From Candidatus Bathyarchaeota archaeon (GTDB lineage Archaea > Thermoproteota > Bathyarchaeia > Bathyarchaeales > Bathycorpusculaceae), in assembly GCA_026014685.1 (NCBI GenBank), contig JAOZHW010000007.1, forward strand, positions 62,001-126,000: a stretch of 64,000 nucleotides of DNA, read 5' to 3'. The notes beneath the pieces were generated by a model. That model did not search any database. It had not been told where the DNA came from and worked only from the letters and a program-made list of their open reading frames with translations. The position numbers and the translations under genes are program-made. Below are positions 8,786 through 17,039 of this stretch, in pieces (within the stretch, counting starts at the first letter, position 1; each line of letters starts with the position of its first letter).

Positions 8786-9159
8786 AAGGCAGAATCATCT
8801 ACAAAGGCAAAGCCGAAGGCGAAGCTCTCGTCACATCGATGCCGATTAGCTTCTATGGCGGCGTTGACCCCAACACTGGCGAAGTCATCGAGAAGGGCCA
8901 CGAACTCCAAGGGCAGAGCATCAAAGGCAAAGTGTTGGTGTTCCCGCAGGGCAAAGGTAGCACTGTGGGTAGCTACACACTCTACAGGCTCAAAAAGAAC
9001 GGCGTCGCACCCGCAGCCATGATCAACAAGGAAACCGAAACCATCGTCGCAGTCGGCGCAATCATCAGCGAAATCCCCTTCGTAGACAAAATCGACGTCA
9101 GCAAAATCAAAACAGGAAACAAAGTCAAAGTAGAAAACGCCACAGTTACTTTAGCTTAA
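8773..9159 (+). CDS. Phosphomevalonate dehydratase small subunit (aconitase X swivel domain)
   Basis: 128 residues, DUF126 family, the usual length for a separate swivel subunit. The motif KVLVFPQGKGSTVGSYTLY (near 55-73) is characteristic and contains the Ser of the active site. The ATG lies inside the end of the large-subunit gene. In bacteria and fungi the two parts are often fused; here they are separate, as is usual in archaea. Confidence 0.92.
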   Translation: MEQLKGRIIYKGKAEGEALVTSMPISFYGGVDPNTGEVIEKGHELQGQSIKGKVLVFPQGKGSTVGSYTLYRLKKNGVAPAAMINKETETIVAVGAIISEIPFVDKIDVSKIKTGNKVKVENATVTLA

Positions 9160-9172
9160 CCATCTTTCACCA

Positions 9173-9180
9173 TTTTTTTT
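9173..9180 (+). terminator. Poly-T terminator after the dehydratase operon
   Basis: Eight T in a row, 14 bases past the stop, matching the archaeal intrinsic terminator signal. A new TATA-like element (AAAGTTAAATGC, ~9298) precedes the next gene. Confidence 0.4.
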
Positions 9181-9352
9181 GAGAACTTTTAATCAAATTA
9201 CACTTCGACGTCGGTGTATGATTGTGGCAGACTCAGCTGCGGACAATGCTATTAGGGCACAACAACTATAGAAAAAGCAAGACTGCCTAAAGCGCAAAAA
9301 AGTTAAATGCACAAAGCCAATTCCCTATTAACCAGTTGTGGAGGATTCTGTT

Positions 9353-11773
9353 TTGGCTAAGTTACCTGTTGAGAAGTTACGAAGAATCTGTGATACGAGT
9401 TTAATTCACTGTACATCCACCAAAGAATTAACCCCGCTTACCGAAATCATCGGACAAGACCGAGCAGTCCGCGCCCTAAAATTCGGGTTAGGGATCAAAA
9501 ACCACGGTTTCAACATGTACGTTGCAGGATATTCGGGGACAGGACGGAAAACCGCGGTGAAAAGCTTCGTGGAAGCCCAAGCTAAAACCATGCCTGTGCC
9601 GTCTGACTGGTGCTACGTCTACAACTTTGCCAACCAATATGAGCCTAGAGCCATCCAGTTGCCTTCTGGCAGGGGTAAAGAATTTCGCGAAGACATGAAA
9701 AACTACATCGAAAACGTAAAAAACGCATTGCCTAAAGCGTTTGACAGCGAAGACTACGTGGCAAGGCGAGACGCAAGAATTCGCGAAATAGAAAGCCAAC
9801 GGAAAAAGTTGATCGATGAATTAAACCTCAAAGCCCAAAGTGAAGGCTTTGTAATCCAAACGACTCCTTTGGGCATTTTGCTTATCCCAGTTTTAGATGG
9901 TAAACCCTTAAGCGAAGAAGAAATGCTTGCATTACCCCCGAACATGAAGCAGAAGTTTGCAGAGAAACGCGAAAAGCTGGAGACCCAATTCCGCGTAACC
10001 ATGCGGCAACTCGTAGACATGGAACGCCAAATCCATGATGAACTCCGAAAACTCAACAAAGAAATCGCGCTTTACGCCATTGGCAGTCAAACGCAGAGTC
10101 TTATGGAAAAATACTCGGGCAACACTGAAGTGACGGCGTATCTTAAGGCGGTTGAAAATGATATCTTGGAGAATCTGCAGCAGTTCGCGCGCAGAGGTAG
10201 CTCAGACAATCAGCAGCAGTCGTTTTTGCAGTTGCCTTGGATGCGAGGCGAAGACATCTACAAAAAATATCAAGTAAACGTCGTCATAGATAACTCGGAA
10301 ACCAAAGGCGCGCCGGTGATCATGGAAACGAACCCCACATATCCCAACCTGCTGGGCAAAACCGAGAAAGAAGCTCAATTCGGCGCCTTAACCACTGACT
10401 TCACTATGATACGTGGCGGCAGCATCCACAAAGCCAACGGCGGATACCTCATAATCCCCGTCGAAGACCTCCTGCGCAATCCGTTGTCCTATGATGGCTT
10501 GAAGCGAGACCTCAAAGACGGGAAAATGTTTATCGAGGAACCAGAGGAACGCTATGGTTTTCTGAGCATAAAAACCATCAAACCTCAGCCTATACCTCTA
10601 ACAGCCAAAGTCATCTTAATCGGTGACCCCAACATCTACCAAGCACTGTTCAGCCTCGATCCAGACTTCCGTGAACTCTTCAAAATAAAAGCAGAATTTG
10701 ACACTACGATGCCTCGCTCTAAAGAAAAGGTTCAGCAGTACGCTGAATTCGTCTGCGGCTTATGTGAACGCGAGCAACTGCGGCATCTTGACAGCGGCGC
10801 CTTAGCCAAACTCGTCGAATACAGTTCACGATTAGTCGAGGACCAGTACAAGCTCTCCACCCAGTTCTCGCAGATAGCTGACATTATCCGGGAATCCAAC
10901 TTTTACGCGGAGCAAGACAGCGCCCAATACATCACCGCTATGCACGTTAAGAAAGCCATTGAAGAAAAAATTTGCCGCTCCAAACTTATCCAAGAAAAAA
11001 TCCAAGAAATGATCACCCGCGGCTTCTTCCTCATCGACACCGCCGAACAAAAAGTGGGGCAAGTCAACGGTTTATCCGTCATGGGCTTGGGCGATTTCGC
11101 GTTTGGTTCGCCGTCTCGTGTTACCGCCAGCATCGGTTTAGGACGCGAGGGCGTTATTGACATTGAGCGGGAAGCAAAAATGGGCGGTCCAATTCACACC
11201 AAAGGCGTCCTGATCTTAAGCGGTTACTTAAATGAGAAATACGCTCGTGACAAACCGCTGAGCCTCTCCGCAAGGTTGGTTTTTGAGCAGAACTACTCAG
11301 GCGTCGAAGGTGATAGCGCATCCAGCACCGAACTCTACGCCATCCTCTCGGCCCTCAGCGGCTTACCCATCAAGCAATATCTTGCCGTAACAGGGTCGGT
11401 GAACCAGAAGGGTGAAGTGCAAGCCATCGGTGGCGTCAACGAAAAAATCGAGGGTTTCTTTGAGGTCTGCAAAGCCAGAGGGTTGACAGGTGAGCAGGGT
11501 GTGATGATTCCTGAGAGTAACGTGCAGAACCTGATGCTAAAGGAGGAGGTGATTGACGCGGTTAAGGCGGGGCTATTCAGTATCTACTCGGTGAAGTCGA
11601 TTGACGAAGGCATCGAAGTCTTAACAGGTACAAAGGCGGGGCAGCGGCGGGCCGATGGCACCTACGAAGAAGGCACAGTCAACTATCTGGTGGATAAGCA
11701 GTTAAGGGATATGGCGGAAAAAATCAAAGAATACTCGCCTATTCCGGGAATGCAGAAAAAACTTGAAGACTAA
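9353..11773 (+). CDS. Lon-family ATP-dependent protease, LonB/LonH-like AAA_32 type
   Basis: 806 residues from TTG 9353, preferred because GGAGGA ends 7 bases upstream; GTG 9338 would add five residues. The N-terminal AAA part has a Walker A GYSGTGRKT near residue 60. A predicted coiled-coil insertion (residues ~140-270, rich in E/K/R) precedes the sensor region. The C-terminal S16 protease domain has the catalytic Ser in GDSASS (residue ~655) and Lys in GGVNEKIEGFF (~698). No N-terminal substrate domain of classic LonA and no membrane helices of archaeal LonB are seen. The family is mostly bacterial, so transfer is plausible. Role: ATP-driven degradation of misfolded or regulatory proteins. 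Confidence 0.9.
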   Translation: MAKLPVEKLRRICDTSLIHCTSTKELTPLTEIIGQDRAVRALKFGLGIKNHGFNMYVAGYSGTGRKTAVKSFVEAQAKTMPVPSDWCYVYNFANQYEPRAIQLPSGRGKEFREDMKNYIENVKNALPKAFDSEDYVARRDARIREIESQRKKLIDELNLKAQSEGFVIQTTPLGILLIPVLDGKPLSEEEMLALPPNMKQKFAEKREKLETQFRVTMRQLVDMERQIHDELRKLNKEIALYAIGSQTQSLMEKYSGNTEVTAYLKAVENDILENLQQFARRGSSDNQQQSFLQLPWMRGEDIYKKYQVNVVIDNSETKGAPVIMETNPTYPNLLGKTEKEAQFGALTTDFTMIRGGSIHKANGGYLIIPVEDLLRNPLSYDGLKRDLKDGKMFIEEPEERYGFLSIKTIKPQPIPLTAKVILIGDPNIYQALFSLDPDFRELFKIKAEFDTTMPRSKEKVQQYAEFVCGLCEREQLRHLDSGALAKLVEYSSRLVEDQYKLSTQFSQIADIIRESNFYAEQDSAQYITAMHVKKAIEEKICRSKLIQEKIQEMITRGFFLIDTAEQKVGQVNGLSVMGLGDFAFGSPSRVTASIGLGREGVIDIEREAKMGGPIHTKGVLILSGYLNEKYARDKPLSLSARLVFEQNYSGVEGDSASSTELYAILSALSGLPIKQYLAVTGSVNQKGEVQAIGGVNEKIEGFFEVCKARGLTGEQGVMIPESNVQNLMLKEEVIDAVKAGLFSIYSVKSIDEGIEVLTGTKAGQRRADGTYEEGTVNYLVDKQLRDMAEKIKEYSPIPGMQKKLED

Positions 11774-11871
11774 AATGGTTACTGCTAAGTGAAGTAAACT
11801 GTGAATCTGCTTTATTTTGTGAATTGCAGGTTGTGAGTAGCCTGATTAACTCGTCCATTGAGGTAGCAACA

Positions 11872-11882
11872 TTATTTTATAA
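11872..11882 (+). promoter_or_regulatory. TATA box of the cysteine synthase gene
   Basis: ATTTTATAAG-type element about 40 bases ahead of the GTG start; expected transcription start near 11905, giving a short leader with AAGGTGA. Confidence 0.45.
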
Positions 11883-11921
11883 GCTCAGACATGCTTAGCT
11901 ATCAGCTTCAAGGTGACAGCA

Positions 11922-12911
11922 GTGAACGGCAAAAACATCCTCGACTTAATCGGCAACACGCCACTTGTACGCATCCAACGCCTAAACCCCAACCCAGACC
12001 TTGAAATCTACGTTAAACTTGAAAAAAACAACCCTGGCGGCAGCATAAAAGATCGCGTCGCCAAATACATGATTGAGCAAGCCGAAAAATCTGGGCAATT
12101 AACCCATAGTAAAGTGGTGATTGAACCGACCAGCGGCAACACAGGCATCGGCATCGCTTTGGTCTGCCGTGCAAAAGGCTACGACGCACTCATCGTTATG
12201 CCTGAAACCATGAGTATGGAGCGTCGCCAGATGTTGATTTCGCTGGGTGCTAAAGTTCTGCTGAGCGATGGCGCAAAGGGGATGGATGGCGCAGAAGACT
12301 TAGCTAAAGAAATCGCCGCCAAAAACCCTGACAAGTATTTTATGCCCAACCAGTTCGCTAATGAAGCCAACGTTTTAGCTCACTATGAAACGACTGCGCC
12401 TGAGATTTGGCGTGACACGGATGGCAAAGTAACCCATGTAGTGGCTGGGATCGGAACGACTGGCACGTTGATGGGTTTGTCTAAGCGTCTAAAAGAATAC
12501 AACGCTGATGTGCAGGTGATTGGTGTGCAACCCGAAGTAGGCACAGCCATTCAAGGGTTAAAAGACCTAAAAACGCAGCATATCCCAAAAATCTGGAACC
12601 CCGCCCTCGTAGACGAAATCCATTACGTCAACCCCAAAGTTGCAGACGAAACCGCGCGGTTGTTGGCGTTGCAGGAGAGCATTTTTGTGGGTCCAAGTTC
12701 AGGCGCAATTTTCAGCGTTGCCCTCCAGAAAGCCCAGACGCTCAAGTCAGGTTTGATTGTATGTGTTGCGCCCGACGGCGGAGAGAAATATCTCAGCACT
12801 ACGTTGTGTGATCCCCATTTGTGTTTGGAATGTGCCAAAAAGTACGGCATCGGTTGCAGCTACCGCGACGGCAAACCCGTGATGAAAGGCGACCCAAATA
12901 CCGTTGTCTAA
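11922..12911 (+). CDS. cysK: Cysteine synthase (O-acetyl- or O-phosphoserine sulfhydrylase)
   Basis: 329 residues from GTG 11922, where AAGGTGA sits 5 bases upstream; GTG 11913 overlaps that site and is less likely. PLP fold type II. The PLP lysine is in GGSIKDR, the phosphate loop in TSGNTG, and GIGTTGTLMG binds the cofactor phosphate. It makes cysteine from an activated serine and sulfide. A Cys-rich C-terminal extension (CLECAKKYGIGCS) is unusual and could bind metal or act as a redox switch (inference). The serine-pathway genes elsewhere in the window would supply precursor. Confidence 0.9.
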   Translation: MNGKNILDLIGNTPLVRIQRLNPNPDLEIYVKLEKNNPGGSIKDRVAKYMIEQAEKSGQLTHSKVVIEPTSGNTGIGIALVCRAKGYDALIVMPETMSMERRQMLISLGAKVLLSDGAKGMDGAEDLAKEIAAKNPDKYFMPNQFANEANVLAHYETTAPEIWRDTDGKVTHVVAGIGTTGTLMGLSKRLKEYNADVQVIGVQPEVGTAIQGLKDLKTQHIPKIWNPALVDEIHYVNPKVADETARLLALQESIFVGPSSGAIFSVALQKAQTLKSGLIVCVAPDGGEKYLSTTLCDPHLCLECAKKYGIGCSYRDGKPVMKGDPNTVV

Positions 12912-13051
12912 TCGTCCATTATTTCGATCATTTGTTGTCCACAGCATTGTGGATTCTTCTTTTCGTGGCATTGGTGCGCATGTGTGCAGTCGCAGGTTTC
13001 GTAGTCGGCTTCGATTTTTCTGCCGCAGACTTTGCATTGGAAAAGAGGCAC
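12908..13051 (-). CDS. Small Cys/His-rich zinc-binding protein
   Basis: 47 residues from a GTG at 13051 with GGTGA 5 bases upstream; an ATG at 13076-13078 would add 9 residues. Pairs of cysteines (QCKVCGRK, CDCTH, QCHEK, PQCCGQQ) look like a compact zinc ribbon ending in an acidic tail. Its stop overlaps that of the cysteine synthase gene by two bases. Too short for routine ORF calling. Function unknown. Confidence 0.7.
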   Translation of the reverse strand: MPLFQCKVCGRKIEADYETCDCTHAHQCHEKKNPQCCGQQMIEIMDD

Positions 13052-13129
13052 GAGTTTCACCACTAAAATATTGAGCATCGGAGTTTAAAGCTTTGAGGCA
13101 GACAGAAACCGCTGTTAAGTTCAAATGGG

Positions 13130-13978
13130 TTATGTGGGAGTATTCTTTTGTGTTTTTAGCAGCTTTATAAGCGCCTCTTTCCCATCCGACAAGGTAATTG
13201 GTACATCATTGATTAGTCCTTGAGTTTTGAGTTCCCCAAACAAGTCCACTATGGTGGGCGGCTCCAGCCCTGAAGCTTCAAGCATCGCCTTGTCCTCTAA
13301 CACTTCGCTGGTTTTGCCTTCGCAGAGTTTTTCGCCGTGGCTTATGACGACGATTCGGTCGGCGAGTTCAGGGATGGCTTCGGCATCATGGGTTGAGACG
13401 ATGATGGTTGTGCCTGCCTTGCTCAACTCATTTATAGTTTCAATTAGTCCTCGTCGGGAAACAAGGTCAAGGTTCGCGGTTGGCTCATCCAAAATCAGCA
13501 GTTCAGGCTTAAGCACCAGCGCCGTTGCAAGCGAAACCTTCTTTTTTTCTCCAAAACTCAACCGATGTGGTGGGCGATTTCTCAGATGCGTTATGCCCAT
13601 TTTTTCGAGTACATGTGCACTTCGTGCTTTGATGTCTTCTTCGGGGAGTTTGAGGTTTTTCGGTCCGTACTCGACGTCTTCGATAACGCTGGGTGTGAAG
13701 AGTTGATCGTCGGGGTCTTGAAAAACTATGCCTATCCTTGAACGTAGTTTTTGGAAGTCTTTTGAGGTTGTTTTTTCGCCAAAGACTGTTATCTCGCCCT
13801 TGCTGGGCAAAAGCAGTCCCGCAATCAAAAGGATAAGCGTAGATTTGCCTGAGCCATTCGGTCCCAGCAGCGCCACACGTTCCCCTTGATGGATATCGAC
13901 GGAAACGCCTTTGAGTGCACTAACGCCTGCGGGATAGCTAAATTTAACGTCTTTTACTGAAACGATTGGCTCAGCCAT
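13130..13978 (-). CDS. cbiO: Nickel/cobalt ECF transporter ATPase
   Basis: 282 residues. ABC ATPase with Walker A GPNGSGKST (~38-46), Q-loop VFQDPDDQLF, signature LSFGEKKK and Walker B LLILDEPTANLD. It powers metal uptake with the membrane partners encoded immediately upstream in the order M, N, Q, O. It follows cbiQ by 14 bases. The adjacent lar genes favour nickel as the metal (inference). Confidence 0.93.
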   Translation of the reverse strand: MAEPIVSVKDVKFSYPAGVSALKGVSVDIHQGERVALLGPNGSGKSTLILLIAGLLLPSKGEITVFGEKTTSKDFQKLRSRIGIVFQDPDDQLFTPSVIEDVEYGPKNLKLPEEDIKARSAHVLEKMGITHLRNRPPHRLSFGEKKKVSLATALVLKPELLILDEPTANLDLVSRRGLIETINELSKAGTTIIVSTHDAEAIPELADRIVVISHGEKLCEGKTSEVLEDKAMLEASGLEPPTIVDLFGELKTQGLINDVPITLSDGKEALIKLLKTQKNTPT

Positions 13979-13992
13979 TGGTGGACGCCTTT

Positions 13993-14805
13993 CTATAACA
14001 ACGCAAGATATGCAAACGCCACTATTATTGATGACGCAAACGCTACATCCATTACATGTAGTTTTGGGGCTGCCTGTTTTGTTTCGTTGCTGATTTCGAA
14101 TCCGCGGGCTTTCATAGCCAAGTAAACTCGCTCAGAGCGCTCGTATGTGCGGATGAAGAGGGTGGCGATTATAGCGCCTAAGTCTTTTAGGGCTTGCCTG
14201 TTTATGGTTCGCTTGTGGATGTATGTGCGGGCTTCTTTAGCTAACAGAACGCTTTGGGCTTCATGGATGGAGACGAAAAAGTATCGGTATGTTAAGCTGA
14301 ACAGTTGAATTATCAGATGCGGAACTTTTAGAGATGAGAAAAGCCTAAGTACCTTCTCAAAACCCGTTGACAACACAAAGACAACTATGGATGCGACACA
14401 GAACCACACGCGCACGGTGAAAATGAGAAACTGGTTAAGCCCCTCAGAAGTTATGGTTAAGGTTGTGATGCCAATGTTGGCTGATGCGATTGGGTTGCCT
14501 GCAGTTAAGAAAAGAGGCGGGAGCGCAATTATGACGGAAAACAGCGGAATCAACGCGGTGCGGGAAAAGAATTGGCGTAGGGGGAGCCTTGAGGTTACAG
14601 CTAAAAAGATGGGGACACAGCAAATCAATAGCAGATAGGTTACGTTGAAGATAAACAGAGACGCCACAATCATCGCGGTTATGGCGACTAATTTTGCGAG
14701 GGGATTTATTGCTTGCAGTACCCCTTTTTTTGTGCTTAAGTCTTCTAGGTAAACTAGTGATTCGGCTCCTTCCATGAGGTCTTTTAGGGATTGGGGGACT
14801 TTCAT
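13993..14805 (-). CDS. cbiQ: Nickel/cobalt ECF transporter transmembrane subunit
   Basis: 270 residues with about five to six membrane helices. The basic coupling region KARGFEI (residues ~235-241) is the EcfT motif that docks the ATPase. A second such motif, LAKEARTY, is near 200. It couples ATP hydrolysis to the metal-binding M subunit. Its start overlaps the end of the preceding small gene by 4 bases. Confidence 0.9.
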   Translation of the reverse strand: MKVPQSLKDLMEGAESLVYLEDLSTKKGVLQAINPLAKLVAITAMIVASLFIFNVTYLLLICCVPIFLAVTSRLPLRQFFSRTALIPLFSVIIALPPLFLTAGNPIASANIGITTLTITSEGLNQFLIFTVRVWFCVASIVVFVLSTGFEKVLRLFSSLKVPHLIIQLFSLTYRYFFVSIHEAQSVLLAKEARTYIHKRTINRQALKDLGAIIATLFIRTYERSERVYLAMKARGFEISNETKQAAPKLHVMDVAFASSIIVAFAYLALL

Positions 14806-15116
14806 TTGGATTTACTCTTTTTCTTTAAAACCATAGCTGCAGCTAAACCTGCAACGAACAACAGTAATGTGCTAGCTACGCCTAAGAGCAGTGTACCCCA
14901 TTCATCTTCCCAGCCGGGGATGGTGTAGTCGGGTAATGGTGGCTCGTAGATGGGGTTTTCTTCTGCGCCCAATTCTTCTGCTTTAACGTCAAGAGTTTCC
15001 ATAGCGTAAGAGAAAACAAAAACACCCAAAAGCACAAAGATTAAAGAGATGCCTAGTCCGATTATGATGGTTTTTTGGTTCTTGGATACCATTTCCTGTT
15101 TACGCCTCCACTTCAT
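14802..15116 (-). CDS. CbiN/PDGLE-like small transporter subunit
   Basis: 104 residues if the first ATG is used. It overlaps the end of cbiM by 17 bases. An internal ATG at 15092 (96 residues) is preceded by GGAGGCG and is an alternative. There are two membrane helices (IIIGLGISLIFVLLGVFVFSY and LLLGVASTLLLFVAGLAAAMV) around an outside loop containing PDYTIPGWEDEWG. This matches the CbiN/NikN layout that helps the M subunit bind metal. Confidence 0.8.
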   Translation of the reverse strand: MKWRRKQEMVSKNQKTIIIGLGISLIFVLLGVFVFSYAMETLDVKAEELGAEENPIYEPPLPDYTIPGWEDEWGTLLLGVASTLLLFVAGLAAAMVLKKKSKSK

Positions 15117-15789
15117 CTTTCTTGTTAAACATGCTTAGTTTGCCCAATATGGGGCTTTTAGCTAAAACGTCCGGGCGAAGTTTTAGAAGTGTACCGATAA
15201 TGACTACTGTGACAAAAGCTTCCGCGACACCCATAATGGAGTGGTTGATTGCCATCGCTGGAACTGCCACGCTTAAACCGTACTGGAATACGGGTTGCGA
15301 CAAGCCAAGTTCCACACCTGCTGCAACTGCCGCGGTTACGTCGCTTAAGAATGCTGCAACAAAAACCGTTACAAACAGGGCTGCGGTTGTTTTAATTTTA
15401 AGTGCCTTGTTCATTACTAGGAATACTGCGCAGGGAACGACTATGCCGATTACACCCATGTTGAGGATGTTGGCACCGAGGGCTGTGAGCCCGCCATCTC
15501 CAAACAGGAACGCCTGTAAAACAAGGATTATAGTCATTGAGATGCCGCCAGCAAAGGGGCCTAATATGAGGCCCAACGTTGCTCCGCCTAAGAGATGTGC
15601 GGTTGTTCCGCCGACGATGGGGTAATTCATCATCATGGCGGCGAAGAAAAGCGCGGTTAGTAGGCCCATGATGGGGACTTGTTGGTCGGTTAGTTTTACT
15701 TTTTTGATGGCTATTGCCAGGAAGATGAGTGTGATTATGAAGGTGGGTATTATGACGTTTATTGTTAGGAATCCGTCGGGTATGTGCAT
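15100..15789 (-). CDS. cbiM: Nickel/cobalt ECF transporter substrate-binding membrane subunit
   Basis: 229 residues. The N-terminus MHIPDGF is diagnostic: the amino group and His2 ligate Ni2+/Co2+. About six to seven helices follow, with GATLGLILGPFAGG and INHSIMGVAEAF as family motifs. It is the first gene of a four-gene leftward operon. A palindrome GTAACAC-N14-GTGTTAT lies 16 bases ahead of the start and another covers the probable TATA box near 15955. Confidence 0.93.
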   Translation of the reverse strand: MHIPDGFLTINVIIPTFIITLIFLAIAIKKVKLTDQQVPIMGLLTALFFAAMMMNYPIVGGTTAHLLGGATLGLILGPFAGGISMTIILVLQAFLFGDGGLTALGANILNMGVIGIVVPCAVFLVMNKALKIKTTAALFVTVFVAAFLSDVTAAVAAGVELGLSQPVFQYGLSVAVPAMAINHSIMGVAEAFVTVVIIGTLLKLRPDVLAKSPILGKLSMFNKKDEVEA

Positions 15790-15804
15790 TGCTTTGTCTC
15801 CGCA

Positions 15805-15832
15805 GTAACACTTTTATTTAAAAAAGTGTTAT
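15805..15832. promoter_or_regulatory. Palindrome in the cbiM leader, NikR-like half-sites
   Basis: GTAACAC and GTGTTAT separated by 14 bases, with an 8-base perfect inverted repeat TAACACTT/AAGTGTTA. The half-sites match those of the second palindrome at 15943. Metal-responsive binding by NikR is inferred from memory of archaeal NikR motifs (GTGTTAC-type half-sites) and location. Confidence 0.5.
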
Positions 15833-15942
15833 GTTAATTAACCTTTTGCTGTGTCGACAAATAAAAATTCGTAACAAACTGCAGGTTCATGCGTGCGCTT
15901 TTTGTGTTTTGAAAATGTGTCACGTTGCAACAAAGCGATTCA

Positions 15943-15970
15943 GTGTTACTAATTTTTATAAAAGTAATAC
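15943..15970. promoter_or_regulatory. NikR-like operator over the cbiM promoter
   Basis: GTGTTAC-N14-GTAATAC, one mismatch from a perfect palindrome. The 14-base centre contains TTTTTATAAA, a TATA box that could serve either strand. A repressor here would block leftward transcription of cbiMNQO and any rightward transcript. A further GTAACAC half-site lies at 15995-16001. Confidence 0.55.
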
Positions 15971-15984
15971 TTATATGGGGGTTA

Positions 15985-16160
15985 GCACATACCAGTAACA
16001 CGTAAAACCGGGGACTAACGACTGCCCTACAATCAAAGCAACCCTGCCCCGGTTGTGTGCCAAGGCAAAACCTTTCGGTTGGCTGTAAACTTCCGAAAAC
16101 CCTTTGGCAATTAGGCACAAACCGCAATTGTGTCTAGTTGGGTTTACCTTGGCACATACC
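15985..16160. ncRNA. Candidate structured RNA between larB and cbiM
   Basis: Nested perfect inverted repeats: AACCGGGG (16006-16013) with CCCCGGTT (16047-16054), and TGTGCCAAGG (16056-16065) with CCTTGGCACA (16147-16156). Inside the latter are AACC-TTTC-GGTT (16070-16081), GTAAAC/GTTTAC (16085/16142) and CACAA/TTGTG near 16116-16132. The strand is undecided: rightward it would start about 25 bases past the TATA at 15955; leftward it could be a leader between larB and cbiM. I found no cobalamin-riboswitch B12 box and do not recognise the fold. Confidence 0.5.
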
Positions 16161-16174
16161 CTTCTAAAAAGCAC

Positions 16175-16957
16175 TCATTTCCTAAATTTGGCTACACGTT
16201 TTGCAATCAGAGCTGCAACGGCTCCTGCCGCCACGCCCCCGTCAATGTTCACAACAGCCAGCCCCAACGAACACGACTGCAACATCGCCATCAAAGTGCC
16301 GACGCCCTTTTCGCCAAACCCATAACTGTTCGAAGTCGGTACCGCAATCACGGGAACATCCACCAAACCTGAAACCACCGAAGCCAATGCCCCCTCGCGA
16401 CCCGCAACCACCACCACAACATCAACGTCGTTGGTGATGACTTCTTTTATGGGTTCAAGCAAACGGTGAATTCCTGCCACACCCACATCATAGTAAGTGT
16501 AGACGGTGCAACCCATCTCTTGTGCGACGACTTTGGTTTCTTCTGCTATGGGTATGTCTGAGGTTCCCGCGGTTAAAATCGCCACCCTTCCACCATTACC
16601 TGCGTTTGTGTAACTGTCTTTTTTTAGCACCGCCAACCTTGCTTGTTTGTTAATTTCGATTTGTAAACCTTCCGCAGCGAGTGTTTGGATGGCTGAGATG
16701 TGTTCCTGTTTGCATCGGCTGACGATAACTCTGCCACAATTCTTCAGCATAACCTTACAGATTCCGATAACTTCACTAGGTGTTTTTCCTTCGGCTAAAA
16801 TGATTTCAGGTACACCCTTGCGCAGTTCACGGTTACCATCCAGCTTCGCTAAACAGCCCAACTCGTCAACCGCATGCAGCTTAAGCATCTTCTCTGCCTG
16901 CTCAGGCGAGATTTCTTTGCGAGAAACCTTTTCTAAAACTTCCCTAACCGATGGCAT
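16175..16957 (-). CDS. larB: LarB, pyridinium-3,5-biscarboxylic acid mononucleotide synthase
   Basis: 260 residues from ATG 16957. The frame stays open 103 codons further upstream, but that part is antisense to larC and is not protein-like. The N-terminal helical part (PSVREVLEKVSRKEISPEQA) is typical of LarB. The C-terminal PurE-like half has GTSDIPIAEE, VAGREGALASVVSGLV and NIDGGVAAGAVAA. LarB carboxylates nicotinic acid adenine dinucleotide and hydrolyses it, the first step of the nickel-pincer (NPN) cofactor. It is divergent from larC across 82 bases that must hold both promoters. Confidence 0.93.
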   Translation of the reverse strand: MPSVREVLEKVSRKEISPEQAEKMLKLHAVDELGCLAKLDGNRELRKGVPEIILAEGKTPSEVIGICKVMLKNCGRVIVSRCKQEHISAIQTLAAEGLQIEINKQARLAVLKKDSYTNAGNGGRVAILTAGTSDIPIAEETKVVAQEMGCTVYTYYDVGVAGIHRLLEPIKEVITNDVDVVVVVAGREGALASVVSGLVDVPVIAVPTSNSYGFGEKGVGTLMAMLQSCSLGLAVVNIDGGVAAGAVAALIAKRVAKFRK

Positions 16958-17039
16958 AGAACAGACAATACTTAAAAAACCAATAAACCATTTATCTATT
17001 ATGCTAACTCGGTAAACAAGTTTTTGAATTGTGATACTT

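Noticed and set aside
15834-16127. A 97-codon reverse frame in the gap before larB
   Set aside because: It coincides with nested inverted repeats better explained by RNA structure, and has no ribosome site.
15985-16160. Cobalamin riboswitch
   Set aside because: I searched both strands by eye for the B12-box pattern and saw none.
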